Below, one piece after another: positions 11,801-21,651 of a DNA stretch of 64,000 nucleotides (the stretch's first letter is position 1; each line of letters starts with the position of its first letter). A program made the position numbers and the translations under genes. Under the pieces are notes generated by a model. It was not told where the DNA came from, ran no database searches, and worked only from the letters and a program-made list of their open reading frames with translations. Origin of the DNA: Semisulcospira habei (taxonomy: Eukaryota; Mollusca; Gastropoda; Semisulcospiridae); assembly GCA_036245525.1 (NCBI GenBank), contig BTPG01000005.1, forward strand, positions 113,640,466 to 113,704,465, read 5' to 3'.

Positions 11801-14800
11801 CCGTGTGTCCTCCCACAATGGTCGATGTGTGCGGCCTTATACAGATCTACTATACGCTCACGGTAATTAATCAATCAATCAATCAATCGGCAATCCTGTG
11901 CTGCTGTTGCTTTTCCTCTAAGTTTCTCCTGATAAAAAATAATAATTTATTTATTAAAAAAAACTTGCCACAAAGCAGCACAAATTTATTATGATTTACT
12001 TTATTTCATTAGAAATCTCCCAGTTACTAAAGTTCTTCGGCCGTCGTGGGCCCGAAGACGTTTTGCTACTGAGGCTAGTACTAGCGTACAATTGTTGGTC
12101 GACTTGATTTGACCGTTTGGCCGATACTAATGTTGATAGTGCTGAGTAAGCTGCTGATGTTGTTTTTGTTGCTGATGTTGCTACTGTTGTCGTGGCAGCT
12201 CTTTCTGGAGACGGAGCAAGAGAAGGAGGCTGCTGAGGTCACTCTTCCTGTCACCATAGCAACGCTTCCTTTCCGGATACCAAACTCACCGACGCCAGAT
12301 GTTCACTACGGTACAAAAACAAACAAACAAACAAACAAATAAACAAACAAATGCGCAAGTACACAAACAATAAAACAAACACAAGTAAAAACAAACACTA
12401 TTACACTCGTCCCCCCTCCCCCCCCACCCCCGCCCCCGAAAAAAAAAAAGAAGAGAAATAGTCAGTTGATGCTGAATACGTGTGTCTGTAGCGGTTTTAG
12501 TCGCGATGATTTCTATAGGAATCATCGCGACTAAAACCGCTACCGATACCTAAAGGATTAATCTCCACTCATAGGGGCCTGAGGATTGAGCTTTTACTGA
12601 AATGCGACAACCGCTGCGCTACCGCCACACGCTCTCAATACCAGACCGCGTCATTCCTGATCGCGTCACTGGCGTGCTAAATTTTCATATAGACCTGTGA
12701 AGAAAGACCACCGTATTCAAAAGCCGGGTCGTCGGGCCGAAGTCAGCCTTAGCTGGCCCGCGCACGATCGTGTGCGGGCCAGCCAAGAGCCTGTGCGAGT
12801 TGTATCAGATATCGCGGTGTACTAGAGCGCGTAATGCTGAGGCTAACTGGTTCTCTCCCTGCATTGCTGCGTAGTGAATCGAGGGCGATAAGCTGTGTGA
12901 TGCTGAGGCTGACCTGTATATGGGAGAGGTGTTAAGCAAATGTAAATTATATCAACTAATTTTCATTGAAAAGAATTTGCAGCAGGCGCGTGTTTTGGGC
13001 CTGCGATACAAGCTGTAAGATCCAAATATCCGGAACAGTCCTCTGTAACCGTAAGGTCCAAAATCACAAGACAACACGCGGCTACAATTATAGATCAACG
13101 CACACTTCTTATTCTGTCATATGAACACAAAACACATGCATATGTTGGACTTACTGCGTTTTCGACGTCCATCTTTCTAAAGCGCCCACCTGCCTTTTAG
13201 CAGTCACCTAGGAAGTATACACCACCTTCACTTCTACTATGTAAAGACCCATATAAAACGGTCACCTGTTCATAGTGGCCGAATCTGTCCTGTCTCTTTG
13301 GCTGCTCGGCGTTAAACCCAAATAACTAACTAACTTAGGTGCCCCTTATGTGCAAGTATTTCCCAATGATTTGTTGACAATGAGGTGTACTGACGAGCAA
13401 AAGAAATGCGACATTTTTGGAATCATGGGAAACACTTTATGTCGCATTTCTTTTGCTCGTCAGTATATTTTAAATCCTGAATCTTGCAGAGGAGCCGGAA
13501 GAGACAGTGGAAGGCGGGAACTATATCAGCTCCGAGTTCCAGCTGGGCCAGGTGTACATGGGGGAGGACCACGACTGGGAGATGGACAAAACCGTCCTGT
13601 ACAGACCCCTCTACGTCACCATCCGCCCCTCCCGCCCCTCCTCCTCCTGTCGCTCCACGGCGGGCAGTAGGACGAACTTGCTGCAGGTCAGTGCAGGGGG
13701 AGGTTTCTCAGATTGTCACTGCAGGCAGTGGCGTCCTAACCAGCAAGAGATACATGGAATGAAGGGAGTAACATTTATTTGTATATCGTAATAAGGTCTT
13801 CCACAATGGTCTAACCCCCTTGGCTGTCGGCAGCGCTCGAAGTCGAGGTGACTCCTACAGGAATCACCTCGACAAAAAGCGCTACCGACAACCAAAAGGT
13901 TAAAAATGCTTACAATTAGTTACAGAAAAAAGCAACAACGTTGGAGTAGTGCTGTTACGACAGTTACTGTTGCGACGCACCTTTCCGTGGCACGGCAACC
14001 CAGGATATCGCCGCGAGGGAAAATAATGTTAAAGAGTGCAAAGATTGACGCATTCGCATTAATGCGGCCACTATGTCGAACGCTAAATTTATTTGCCGCG
14101 TATCCGTATGAGGACCAAAACCTTTTGTGGTGGTATCCTAATATTGCTATATTTGTAAAATAATTTACATGGAAAAGGTATAGTCCAGACCTCTGCAAAA
14201 GACTTGTTCTATCCAACGTTTGCTATTTCCGATCTTTCTTACAAGCTGATTTAACTGTACCATTGCCCCCTTAACTCATTCTACCCCAGACACACCACAG
14301 CAAGATAAGGATCGACCATGATAGTTCAAGGGTGATGCCAGAATAGCTTGGCGCCTATGGGCGCCAAGCTATTCTGGCATCACCCTTGAACTATCATGGT
14401 CGATATGTGTCATGCACTCCAATGCACTCTTCAGAGGACAACGGCCAAATTTAAGGATTTCGGTGTTGGGGTAGAATGAGTGAACTGCTACTGACGATAC
14501 CGTTCGGCGGGAAAGATCCACCAAACGGTATCGTCAGTAGCTGTCAAGCAGGTGCTCATGAGGATCTATGCCTCTTGCACGGGGAACTAAATCAGCTCGC
14601 TTTCGACGTAAACAAACCGGTCTTTTCCCTTTCAGGTGCCGTTGTCACGGGCCCGCGGCGCAGCGGCAGCAGCGTCACGGAGTCGCGAGAACCTGGCCAT
14701 GCATCTCAACGGCAGTCACGACGACCTCAGCCGCCTCTCCAGGATGCGTCTCGACAGCTCGGAAGATCGTCACAGCGATGAGGACTCTGTTTGGGGCGCC

Positions 14801-15088
14801 CGGGGCGGCATAGGACTCAGCATGATCAGGGCAGAGGCGGAAAAGGTTCCTTTAGGGGCGATGCAGCTGGCTGCATCTCTCAACGGACTGTCCGACTCGG
14901 AGGGGGCTTCGAACTTTAAGACGGCCACGGGGAGCGCCGCAGCTGCTATCGGCGTGACAGCTGCCGCCGCTATCGCTGCCGCATCCCCTTCCACCTCCCC
15001 CGTCACGCGCCAACCCCCCGTCGCCATATTTGCTCGCGTGACAAAGGAACCAGAAGAAATCATCGACTCTCGACTGAGCAGCGTATAA
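8017..15088 (+). CDS. alpha-arrestin (arrestin domain-containing protein), complete, 8 coding exons
   Basis: Coding exons are 8017-8128, 9007-9129, 9559-9821, 10786-10965, 11662-11862, 12199-12310, 13490-13686 and 14636-15088. All introns have GT-AG ends and the phases fit, giving 1641 nt, or 546 residues plus stop. Residues 1-166 are the N-terminal arrestin sandwich: FDLDLDKDIYYAGETVTGRV, a conserved GxxLHVRGKAHAEW-like strand, and YPFDFKLPESALP followed by GTVRYYI. Residues about 170-335 are the C-terminal sandwich, including CSLCCGKG and YCCGENIRLKVEIQN. Residues 396-546 are a Ser/Ala-rich tail. In animals this family (ARRDC1-5, TXNIP) acts at the plasma membrane and endosomes as an adaptor that links cargo receptors to NEDD4-type ubiquitin ligases through C-terminal PPxY motifs. 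No PPxY occurs in this predicted protein; the nearest is PPVA in the last exon. The start is the only ATG in the first arrestin strand's exon. A further upstream exon (7511-7558) cannot be excluded. Confidence 0.93.
8150..8330. repeat. AAT/TTA trinucleotide microsatellite in arrestin intron 1
   Basis: Two long ATA/AAT runs (about 8175-8245 and 8270-8325) interrupted by AATGCTGTTATAATATAATTC. Confidence 0.95.
8334..8422. repeat. GC-rich hairpin element, family F
   Basis: AAAAGACCATCGGGCGACGTC and GACGTCGGCCCGATGGCCTTT pair. Inner arms GGCCGCCGTTAGCCCGCGG and GCGGGCCAACGGCGGCC. It sits between AAT microsatellite runs in intron 1. Confidence 0.88.
8561..8959 (+). mobile_element. SINE-like retroposon with CAAT-type tail
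   Basis: From CCCACCCGGGTCTGCCCTGG to GTCGGGACGTTAAGCAATGTACAATCAATCAATC. A second copy lies reversed at 60770-61149. The CTGTCGGGACGTTAA end followed by a short AATC repeat is a 3' end seen in molluscan retroposons. A poly-T run (8861-8885) has expanded inside this copy. Confidence 0.8.
9007..9129 (+). CDS. alpha-arrestin exon 2
   Basis: Acceptor ATACTCAG, donor GAG|gtaaag, phase 1 to phase 1. It encodes IRLHVRGKAHAEWKITR and YYFDERRLLWGR, the strand and loop that follow exon 1 in alpha-arrestins. Confidence 0.93.
9559..9821 (+). CDS. alpha-arrestin exon 3
   Basis: Donor TTG|gtaagg at 9822. The acceptor is probably CCGTAAAG at 9558; an in-frame alternative (TTGTAG) about 30 nt downstream would shorten the exon by 10 residues. 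The exon ends the N-terminal arrestin domain with LYPFDFKLPESALPCSFE and GTVRYYIRVTLDIPY. Confidence 0.88.
10480..10702. mobile_element. complete TTAA-bounded family B element
   Basis: It begins TTAACCCCTTCGACTGCC and ends GGCAGGGAAGGGGTTAA, 223 bp. The central stem has AAGAGACATGGATCTGCACG with GAGGATTTATACCTCTTGC. The flanks GAACACGTTCCAGCTG and GTCTTTGAATGAACGATG are shared with other copies. It lies in arrestin intron 3. Confidence 0.9.
10786..10965 (+). CDS. alpha-arrestin exon 4
   Basis: Acceptor TTGTCCAG, donor CAG|gtacag, phase 0 on both sides. It contains the Cys-rich linker CSLCCGKG and the opening strand of the C-terminal arrestin domain (TGYCCGENIRLKVEIQNGG). Confidence 0.92.
11201..11326. 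mobile_element. hAT-like MITE inserted in a family B element
   Basis: CAGGGGCGGATC at the left and GATCCGCCCCTG at the right are inverted ends. TGTGTTC on each side is a likely target duplication (7 of 8 bp if the boundary is shifted by one). The interior is G/C-runs. The surrounding B sequence (GGACGCAGATCGTTATTCTG, then TTCATTCAGCGTCAAAGAGC) resumes after it. Confidence 0.75.
11393..11459. repeat. hairpin element, family B
   Basis: GCAAGAGGCATAGATCCTCA faces TGAGGATCTATGCCGCTTGC with loop CGCGAATGCG. It lies in arrestin intron 4. Confidence 0.9.
11453..11570 (+). repeat. 30-bp minisatellite grown from the family B right arm
   Basis: CTTGCAGTTGGATCCTG plus AAAATACATTTCT occurs three times, followed by a fourth partial copy. 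CTTGCAGTTGGATCCTG is normal B sequence just outside the stem. Confidence 0.92.
11662..11862 (+). CDS. alpha-arrestin exon 5
   Basis: Acceptor TACTGTTTCAG, donor ACG|gtaatt, phase 0. It encodes C-terminal arrestin strands ending in VDVCGLIQIYYTLT, a position conserved in ARRDC proteins. Confidence 0.92.
12199..12310 (+). CDS. alpha-arrestin exon 6
   Basis: Acceptor GTCGTGGCAG, donor ACG|gtacaa, phase 0 to 1. It encodes the last arrestin strands (EVTLPVTIATLPFRIPNSP), similar in kind to the V-x-LPI-x-I-GT-x-P closing strand of the family. Confidence 0.9.
12484..12561. repeat. hairpin element, family C variant
   Basis: GTAGCGGTTTTAGTCGCGATG faces CATCGCGACTAAAACCGCTAC. The right end is ACCTAAAGGATTAA. 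Arrestin intron 6. Confidence 0.85.
12716..12790. repeat. hairpin element, family F variant
   Basis: CTGGCCCGCGCACGATCGTG pairs with CACACGATCGTGCGCGGGCCAG as a local palindrome; outer arms only partly kept. Confidence 0.7.
12849..12899. repeat. family K degenerate copy
   Basis: GGTTCTCTCCCTGCATTGCTG then GTGAATCGAGGGCGATAAGC. Confidence 0.6.
13013..13078. repeat. family E degenerate copy
   Basis: AAGATCCAAATATCCGGA, then AACCGTAAGGTCCAAAATCAC. Confidence 0.5.
13220..13336 (+). mobile_element. SINE-like 3' end with AACT tail
   Basis: CGGCGTTAAACCCAAATAACTAACTAACTTAG. The same end occurs reversed at about 62262-62335 (TTAGTTATTTGGGTTTAACG). Confidence 0.55.
13387..13467. repeat. hairpin element, family A, short
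   Basis: TACTGACGAGCAAAAGAAATG faces CATTTCTTTTGCTCGTCAGTA with half of the usual centre deleted. It ends 22 bp before arrestin exon 7. Confidence 0.9.
13490..13686 (+). CDS. alpha-arrestin exon 7
   Basis: Acceptor AATCTTGCAG, donor CAG|gtcagt, phase 1 to 0. It encodes a linker with FQLGQVYMGEDHDWEMDKTV and LYRPLYVTIRPSRPSSS. An A-family hairpin element ends only 22 bp before this exon, so the element abuts the polypyrimidine tract. Confidence 0.88.
13811..13903. mobile_element. family C palindrome with near-TTAA ends
   Basis: CTAACCCCCTTGGCTGTCGG begins (TTAA mutated to CTAA) and CCAAAAGGTTAA ends. The stem includes GTCGAGGTGACTCC. Arrestin intron 7. Confidence 0.88.
14271..14484. mobile_element. 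family D element, TTAA at the left end
   Basis: TTAACTCATTCTACCCCAGAC to GGGTAGAATGAGTGAA. The inner stem GATCGACCATGATAGTTCAA is almost perfect around GGCGCCTATGGGCGCC. Arrestin intron 7. Confidence 0.88.
14485..14541. repeat. single hairpin next to a D element
   Basis: GCTACTGACGATACCGTTCGG and ACGGTATCGTCAGTAGC pair. It resembles no other hairpin in the window. Confidence 0.85.
14549..14580. repeat. family B right half
   Basis: GGTGCTCATGAGGATCTATG then CCTCTTGC; the left arm is absent. Confidence 0.7.
14636..15088 (+). CDS. alpha-arrestin exon 8 with stop codon
   Basis: Acceptor TTTTCCCTTTCAG; stop TAA at 15086-15088. The 150-residue tail is low in complexity: Arg/Ser-rich first, then acidic (SSEDRHSDEDS), then Ala-rich. 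The only PP pair is in RQPPVAIF. An F hairpin starts about 10 bp after the stop, in the presumed 3' UTR. Confidence 0.88.
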   Translation: MPLSRARGAAAAASRSRENLAMHLNGSHDDLSRLSRMRLDSSEDRHSDEDSVWGARGGIGLSMIRAEAEKVPLGAMQLAASLNGLSDSEGASNFKTATGSAAAAIGVTAAAAIAAASPSTSPVTRQPPVAIFARVTKEPEEIIDSRLSSV

Positions 15089-15097
15089 CACCGTAAG

Positions 15098-15180
15098 CAA
15101 AAGGCCATCGGGCCGACGCCGGCCGCGGGCGGCCCGCGGACGGCTGTTCGCTTGCCAACTTCGGCCGACATTGGCCCAAG
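15098..15180. repeat. family F hairpin just after the arrestin stop codon
   Basis: AAAAGGCCATCGGGCCGACGC faces CGGCCGACATTGGCCC. Inner GCGGGCGGCCCGC palindrome. Probably part of the 3' UTR. Confidence 0.8.
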
Positions 15181-15568
15181 TACTTTGTGCATACTGGGAA
15201 GCAGTTTGTTTGCTGATTCACCCAAAAGACCATCCCGTGCACATGACTACATGGACCATGATGTTTCATCAAGCACTACGATTGAAATATCATGGTCGAT
15301 CAATCTCCGCGCACAGATAACAGGGCGCTAACCTTCAGTGTTTTTGTGCTAGGCGTGGCTCAACCCTCCATCTTGGTCGATCTATCTATGGTCACTGGTA
15401 TGTGATGAGACTGAGGACGTTTGTTCCGTTAGAAAATAGGTCATCAAAAAACAAACAAAAAACCCCCAACAAAACAACCCCACAGCTGGGTCTTGTTCAG
15501 CTGAAGTTTAGTTCCTCGTCATCTCTTCTGAGTTCATGACACAAAAATGTGTGTAGACCATTTTCATA

Positions 15569-15660
15569 TTAGCCCTTCGGCTGTCGGTAGCACTGTTTGT
15601 CGAGGTGATTCCTGCAGGAATCACCTCGACAGAAAGCGCTACCGACAGCCAAAGGGGTAA
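15569..15660. mobile_element. family C palindrome
   Basis: TTAGCCCTTCGGCTGTCGG to CCGACAGCCAAAGGGGTAA. Centre GATTCCTGCAGGAATC is perfect. Confidence 0.9.
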
Positions 15661-15810
15661 CCTTCTTCGCTCAGTGCTGCAACCGAACCTGGCACATGGG
15701 CTTTCGGGGATCCATACTGCGTGTGTTGACAATTCGAATTTTATACTGACCGGCAGTGCTGGAATCATTCATCATTTTCTTATGAAAGACACAGGCCGTT
15801 GCACAGACGT

Positions 15811-15842
15811 GCGAGGGCTCGTGAGGATCTGTGCCTCTTGCA
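15811..15842. repeat. family B right half
   Basis: GGGCTCGTGAGGATCTGTGC then CTCTTGCAG. Confidence 0.7.
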
Positions 15843-15987
15843 GTCATTTGCACGCTAGTCTGTAGTTTTGAAAGTAATGCCCGGAGTCGTAAGTCGAAAA
15901 ATCAGTGAGGTCATCCGAGTTTTGACACAAAAAAAATTGAAATTGAAACTATTTCAGACGTGAACACATTCATGGCGAATAGTTATC

Positions 15988-16034
15988 ATCCCTTTGACTG
16001 TCGGTAGTGCCGCTTTTTGTCGAGGTGATACCTG
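15988..16034. repeat. family C left half
   Basis: CCCTTTGACTGTCGGTAGTG then TTTTTGTCGAGGTGATACC; right half missing. Confidence 0.75.
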
Positions 16035-16287
16035 ATATTTAAAAACAAAAGCGCGAGCGACAACAAAACAAAGACGTGAAATGTACAAGAATACACGTAT
16101 TGTGAATATATAACCAAGAACTAATTTTTCGTCGACTTTTATGAGCTGGCGCCTACAATTTTTTTGGTTTGATTTTTTTTTGTTTGGTTAGTTATGTCAT
16201 ATGTCCATAAGCGGCCTGACATTGCATTATACCAGGAAGAATGCCGGGCGGCACAAAAACTTCCACAAGAGACAGCCGTCACAAATG

Positions 16288-16354
16288 TGTCCTGGTCTGC
16301 GATTTTGGACCTTAGGGCCTGGGGTCGTAAAGTCCAAAATCACAGACCAGTACA
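16288..16354. repeat. hairpin element, family E
   Basis: CCTGGTCTGCGATTTTGGACC faces GTCCAAAATCACAGACCAG. Confidence 0.88.
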
Positions 16355-17319
16355 CCGATGTTTGCTTTTGATTAAAAAGGTGAAGCAATCAGCAATTCAT
16401 GGTTCCGCACGTGGGCAGCATTGTCGAACAGCGATGTGTCACGGATGTTTGTATACCATTTCGACGGCTTTACTGACTACCCAGACTACTTAGCGAGAAT
16501 GTGCCTCCATTTTGAACACTTGGAATGTTGAACTCCGCATCAGTGAGGCTTCTGTGGAGGAAGATTGAGCGCTTACACGACAGTTGTACAAGACTGGTGG
16601 TGTGTGTGCATGTATGCATTTGCATGCGCGGTGTTCATGACACAGCGTACGTACGAATTACCTCCCATGGCACGTACGTGTTCGGTACGCGTTTAGTTGC
16701 CTGATCCTGACAGGTCACGGTATACATTTAAATTGGGAAGTTGAGGCAGTAAGAGGTCCCGTGTTTTTAAAAATAATTTTTGCCTTGTTTGAAAATTTTC
16801 AGTTGGGCTGAATGTGGGAATTTGCTGGAAATTTGTGGTTAGCTGAGAGGAGACATGTTTGGTGCTTTGATTCATACCATCCTGAGCTTATCCAGTGGAC
16901 ATTTGTGGGCCTATGTTGAGTTGCCTTTGGCGTAGTGATTTGAGGGGCACGCTGATTTCAGCTGTGCTTGGGTGTGGGGTTGGTAAGGAACCAGTTTCAT
17001 AGCCAAGAAATGAGACGGGTCATGTGCTGTTTTTTTTTGGTATTTTATGCATGGCAAATGTGCAGCTGGTGGGCGGTAGTGCTTTTTAGGGAATTGAACA
17101 ATTAGGGGATGACTGGGATTGACTAAGGCTAAGAGACTGGACAGTACGGAAACACCACTGTGGTCCGTGGCCTGTCACAGATCACAGCTGGATACAATGT
17201 TTTGCAATAAGGATAGGAGACCTGTTGTTTTAAAAAATCAAAAACAAAATTTTAAGCCATATTTTAATGTTTACGCCACACTCTTGTTTTTCGCTTAGTG
17301 CAGCAACCACGTCTTGCCA
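16355..17319. other. intergenic, nothing recognised
   Basis: No coding sequence, hairpin family or tandem repeat seen apart from short poly-T runs. Confidence 0.6.
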
Positions 17320-17540
17320 TTAACCGGTTCACTGCCGAGGAAATTTGACCACCACCCAGCTACAAGATGTATAGTTCTTCATGAGTCCCCGCAGTTTCGG
17401 TGGGCTCATGAGGATCTGTGCCTCTTACTGAAATCACTGTGTATCCACGTTCCTTTGACGGCTGGGGATCTTTGACGTTGAAGCTACAATGATTTCAAAA
17501 ACACGGTGACAGGCTGCGTCCACTGTGACAGCTCTTTACT
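17320..17540. mobile_element. family B element, TTAA at the left end
   Basis: TTAACCGGTTCACTGCCGAGG starts; hairpin 17366-17421; the right end is altered (CACTGTGACAGCTC). Confidence 0.75.
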
Positions 17541-17606
17541 GCCGACCACTACCCATCCGCGAGTCGCATAACTTCTTGAGCCCCAGCAGCGCGTGTGGTC
17601 CTATCC

Positions 17607-17698
17607 CAGTCAGCAAAATGACTTCGGACCGCCGTTGGCCGTGGTGGGCCTGCGAACGCGGCGGGCCACCACGGCCCGAAGTCATTTTGCTGACTGGG
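17607..17698. repeat. hairpin element, family F-like, near perfect
   Basis: CAGTCAGCAAAATGACTTCGG faces CCCGAAGTCATTTTGCTGACTG; inner GGCCGTGGTGGGCC with GGCCCACCACGGCC. Confidence 0.88.
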
Positions 17699-17836
17699 TT
17701 ACCTCTTGCTCACTATATCGTTGCCTCTTTTTTTTTTTTTTTTTTTTTTTTGGACGCATCTGCTTTTTGGGTGTTGTATTTTACAGTCGTTTCAGAAACA
17801 AATCTCGCGGACGTTGGCTTTTTAACACTTTTGCTT

Positions 17837-17877
17837 CATGCCGCGTATCCGGAAGCGGCACGTCTCTTATGAGCTGA
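17837..17877. repeat. family G partial
   Basis: GCCGCGTATCCGGAAGCGGCACGTCTC is the G right half. Confidence 0.6.
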
Positions 17878-18301
17878 GGACCTAACAGCGTCATATTGTT
17901 TTCACCATTCGCTCAAACATGCGTTTTATCGCTTAACTTTTATAATATTGCCACAAGAAGAAGAAGAACACAGCAATATTAGTACACTGCACGCCACGAC
18001 TACCTCCACCACCAGCACCATCAAAGATCTCACAGGCTACAGTCGAGAGAAAGCGTGTTTCATGACGTGTATTGATTTACTGTACGTACTTATCGTTGGT
18101 GTTCGCACACAGCCTCGTAAGTTACATTTTGTCTTAAAATCATGTTTTGATGCGGCTGCCTCCTTTTCATGTCTGTGTCCATTTTCTGACGAGATCTGGA
18201 ACCTGTATATCCACAGGAGATGTTCATGAACGCCTGATGAAGACAGCCTCGGATCACATATTATGACCAAAGTAACCGGGGTCATAATGTGTGATAGGAG
18301 G

Positions 18302-18555
18302 CTTTCTAAGCGTGTTTCTTTCTCCGTTGGGTTCTTCTTTGCAAATGGAAGCCACGTCATCTTTCTGCGTTTGGTTCATCTTTGCAAATGGAAGCCACGT
18401 CATCTTTCTGCGTTTGGTTCATCTTTGCAAATGGAAGCCACGTCATCTTTCTGCGTTTGGTTCTTCTTTGCAAATGGAAGCCACGTCAGTGGTTTCCACT
18501 TGCAAAGAAGAACCAACGAAGAAAGAAACACGCTTAAAAATGACAGTTACAACAC
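18302..18555. repeat. family I hairpin with 43-bp minisatellite in its left arm
   Basis: TTTCTAAGCGTGTTTCTTTCTC begins and AAAGAAACACGCTTAAAAATG ends. TTTGCAAATGGAAGCCACGTC recurs four times at 43-bp spacing; the right arm has one CACTTGCAAAGAAGAACC. Confidence 0.92.
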
Positions 18556-18704
18556 AATTTATTAATATTGATTATTTTGTGAGTGTGAAGAAGCAAATCG
18601 ACAACTGAAGCTTGCCACTTCATTTTGCTTCTTTACAATCACAAGATAAGTAGCGACTGAATTGAAGACTTGTTTGTTAGTCTATTTCAAAATACCCGAA
18701 ATAT

Positions 18705-18775
18705 TAATTTAATTGTGTTGTAACTGACATTTCTAAGCGTGTTTCTGTCTCCGTTGGGTTATTCTCTGTATTTTA
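18705..18775. repeat. family I half copy
   Basis: TTGTGTTGTAACTGACATTTC then AAGCGTGTTTCTGTCTCCGTTGG. Confidence 0.7.
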
Positions 18776-18837
18776 CACGCTTGACAGTCACCTTTCTGGT
18801 CTGAATTCCTTTTGCAAAACTGCTGGCACCAGGCTGG

Positions 18838-18905
18838 GCTGCCCATCTGAGGCCGACACGCCGACCCATTTGGGGCCGACCATGGGCCGATGACCCTTTG
18901 CAGGC
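18838..18905. repeat. family F degenerate copy
   Basis: GGCCGACACGCCGACC, then GGGGCCGACCATGGGCCGATG. Confidence 0.55.
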
Positions 18906-19029
18906 TGAACAAGCTTTTTTTTTTTCTTCTCTAAACACATACACATTACGAGTTACGAGGCTGCATGCAAACACTATCATCATGCGCCACTGGCATAATC
19001 ATAAGGGTAAGGGAACACTTTGCATGCCT

Positions 19030-19225
19030 GTTTGCCAAGGCGCTAACCGCAAGAGGCATAGATCCTCAAGGGCCCCCGCTACTGCGGGGACTCATGAGGA
19101 TCCATGCCTCTTGCTGAGACCACTTTGTGTCCATGTTCTTTGGACAGTTGTGGCCTTTGGTCGTTCAGTGAACACAGATTTCAGAAACTGAGAAACTGTA
19201 CGTCCAGTGTCAGGGAAGGGGTTAA
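19030..19225. mobile_element. family B element with TTAA at the right end
   Basis: Hairpin 19049-19114; right end GTCAGGGAAGGGGTTAA. The left terminus is lost. Confidence 0.82.
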
Positions 19226-19435
19226 ATAAAGCCAAGAACACATTAACCCTTGTCTGAAGGGCCCTTTCAATTTGAACATTTCAATAGTCTTGCACAACAC
19301 ACTGTTGCTGGAAATAGCAATACTTAACTATGTACTTTTTCTCTCTCTCCATTTTGCCACCACATTTTCACCACATTATCTTGGATGTCTTTTATTTCAT
19401 CGTACGCGTTAACATTTTCTGTTTGTGTCCAATTG

Positions 19436-19648
19436 TAACCCATTTAACTCCAAGACCGCATTTCCCAAATGAAACAGGTGTCACTTAACAACTATGTACG
19501 AGTTCCAGGAGATGGATCGACCAAGATAATTCAAGGGTAGTGCCAGATTAGCTTGGCGCCATCAGGCGCCAAGCTAATCTGGCACTACCCTTGAATTATC
19601 ATGGTCGATCCATCACCTGTTGTCGCGCGCCGGGTCTAAATGGGTTGG
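19436..19648. mobile_element. family D element
   Basis: GTAACCCATTTAACTCC to GGGTCTAAATGGGTTGG. Stem GATCGACCAAGATAATTCAAG around GGCGCCATCAGGCGCC is nearly perfect. Confidence 0.85.
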
Positions 19649-20451
19649 TCACGGATGTAAAGATATCATAACGTAAGGTCTCTTCATCAGATCAAATTTC
19701 ACCAAAAACGTATTTGACGTTAACCCTTGCACTGCTGGAGAAATGCGAAAACCGCCCAAAAAGGAAGAGGCAAAGAACCCCATGAGCACCCGTAGAAGCC
19801 GGGGCCTTGACGTTCTTCGCCTCTTCCGGACCATATTTATATCCCGTGTTCTTTGGACTGGTGGGATGCATGCTGCTTTTTGCCCTGGTTTCAAAGACAT
19901 CAGTGAAGGGGTTAACATTTGTTGGTAAATCCTTACAGTAGACTCTTTTCTTCCAGGGCCGGAGTTGAAAAGCTGTTGAGAAAATCTGCAACATGTCTTT
20001 CCTTCTGATAACGATCTTTTGACGATTTTGCTTTAGATATCTGTACTTTTTCACAAGGAATTTGCCTGCATCTATATATATTTTTTTAAAAGCTGCATTT
20101 ATTTCCACTTCACGGGTAAGCTGTACTGTTTCCAAGTATTCTGATTTAGAGCTAAAAATAATAGGATTTCATACGAAACAACGTAAATGGAAGAGTAATG
20201 CCTCTTTAAAGTCTGGCCATACATTTTCACAAACCCTTTGCAGACGCAGGATCATATAATGCGACTCGACGGATCTTGCTGGTAACACGCGCACGGTTCT
20301 TAAGCCAAATAACGTCTTACATATTGCATTTGTTTAATTAAAGTGCATTCGCCTTTCGATTCTCATGCAATATATCTGACACGAAGCACAACACAGGCAC
20401 TTTCCGTGAGATGTCACGGTTATTTCAATTCCATCTTTGGCGTTAGACAAG

Positions 20452-20526
20452 TTAACTCTTTGGCTGTTGGTAGCGTTTTTGTCGAGGGGATTCCTGCGGA
20501 AACGCTACCGACAATCAAAGGATTAA
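20452..20526. mobile_element. family C palindrome bounded by TTAA
   Basis: TTAACTCTTTGGCTGTTGG to CCGACAATCAAAGGATTAA; the inner stem is partly deleted. Confidence 0.85.
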
Positions 20527-20545
20527 CCCCCTTGCTGCCACCGGT

Positions 20546-20727
20546 ACTGTCGACATTACCAGTGGCTAAATGAACAAGGAGGGTAAAGAAACTGTCGACA
20601 TTACCAGTGGCTGAATGAACAAGGAGGGTAAAGAAACTGTCGACATTACCAGTGGCTGAATGAACAAGGAGGGTAAAGAAACTGTCGACATTACCAGTGG
20701 CTGAATGAACAAGGAGGGTAAAGAAAC
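20546..20727 (+). repeat. 45-bp minisatellite, 4 copies
   Basis: ACTGTCGACATTACCAGTGG plus CTGAATGAACAAGGAGGG recurs at 45-bp spacing with almost no change, starting 20 bp after a C element. Confidence 0.95.
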
Positions 20728-21003
20728 CTTTCTTAGTCGGAATCAGTCATAAGCCTGCAAAAAATATTACATATGTCGTCGATTCAGTGTCATTAATTTG
20801 GTGAATATTTGTCACATTTCGTTTGCCGGTATTGGCCCCTGCATGTCGTAATTAATGCGTTCATCTGAAATTAGAAAGTGTCATTTTAATCTACCTGTCG
20901 AATGCATTGATGTTTGTGTGGAAGACTTCTTTGGTTTGTTTTTATAAACTGCTTACAATCCTTTTATCAACCCGAGTGTATATTTTATTTTCTCATACTC
21001 ATC

Positions 21004-21295
<292 letters not shown>

Positions 21296-21594
21296 ACGCA
21301 CAAGCGAACTCCAGGACATCCGACATTTTTGATTATGTTTTAATTGATGACAGTTGACATTATTGGATTTTTGTTCAAAGTTTAAAACAACCACATTCAT
21401 GACTTAAAACAGCGGATATAAATATTAAGGTGACGGGCAGCCTCTCCTGACAGTAGAGATTAAAAAATAAAACAAAACAAAGTCCAGATACTAGACTGGA
21501 TAAAAAGAAGACAGGGGGTGACGGTGGACACAGTTTCTAAACAATTATCGGCTGAACGCCGGATGACCCATTCTCCCTGGGTCAGCAAGAAGCA

Positions 21595-21651
21595 TGGATA
21601 CTCATGAGCCCCCGCAGGTCTGCGGGGGCTCATGAGGATCTATGTCTCTTG
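21595..21651. repeat. hairpin element, family B
   Basis: CTCATGAGCCCCCGCAGG faces CTGCGGGGGCTCATGAGG; outer arms partly altered. Confidence 0.88.

Noticed and set aside
16693..16875. 60-residue minus-strand frame with natural composition
   Set aside because: Too short, no splice context and no recognised motif.
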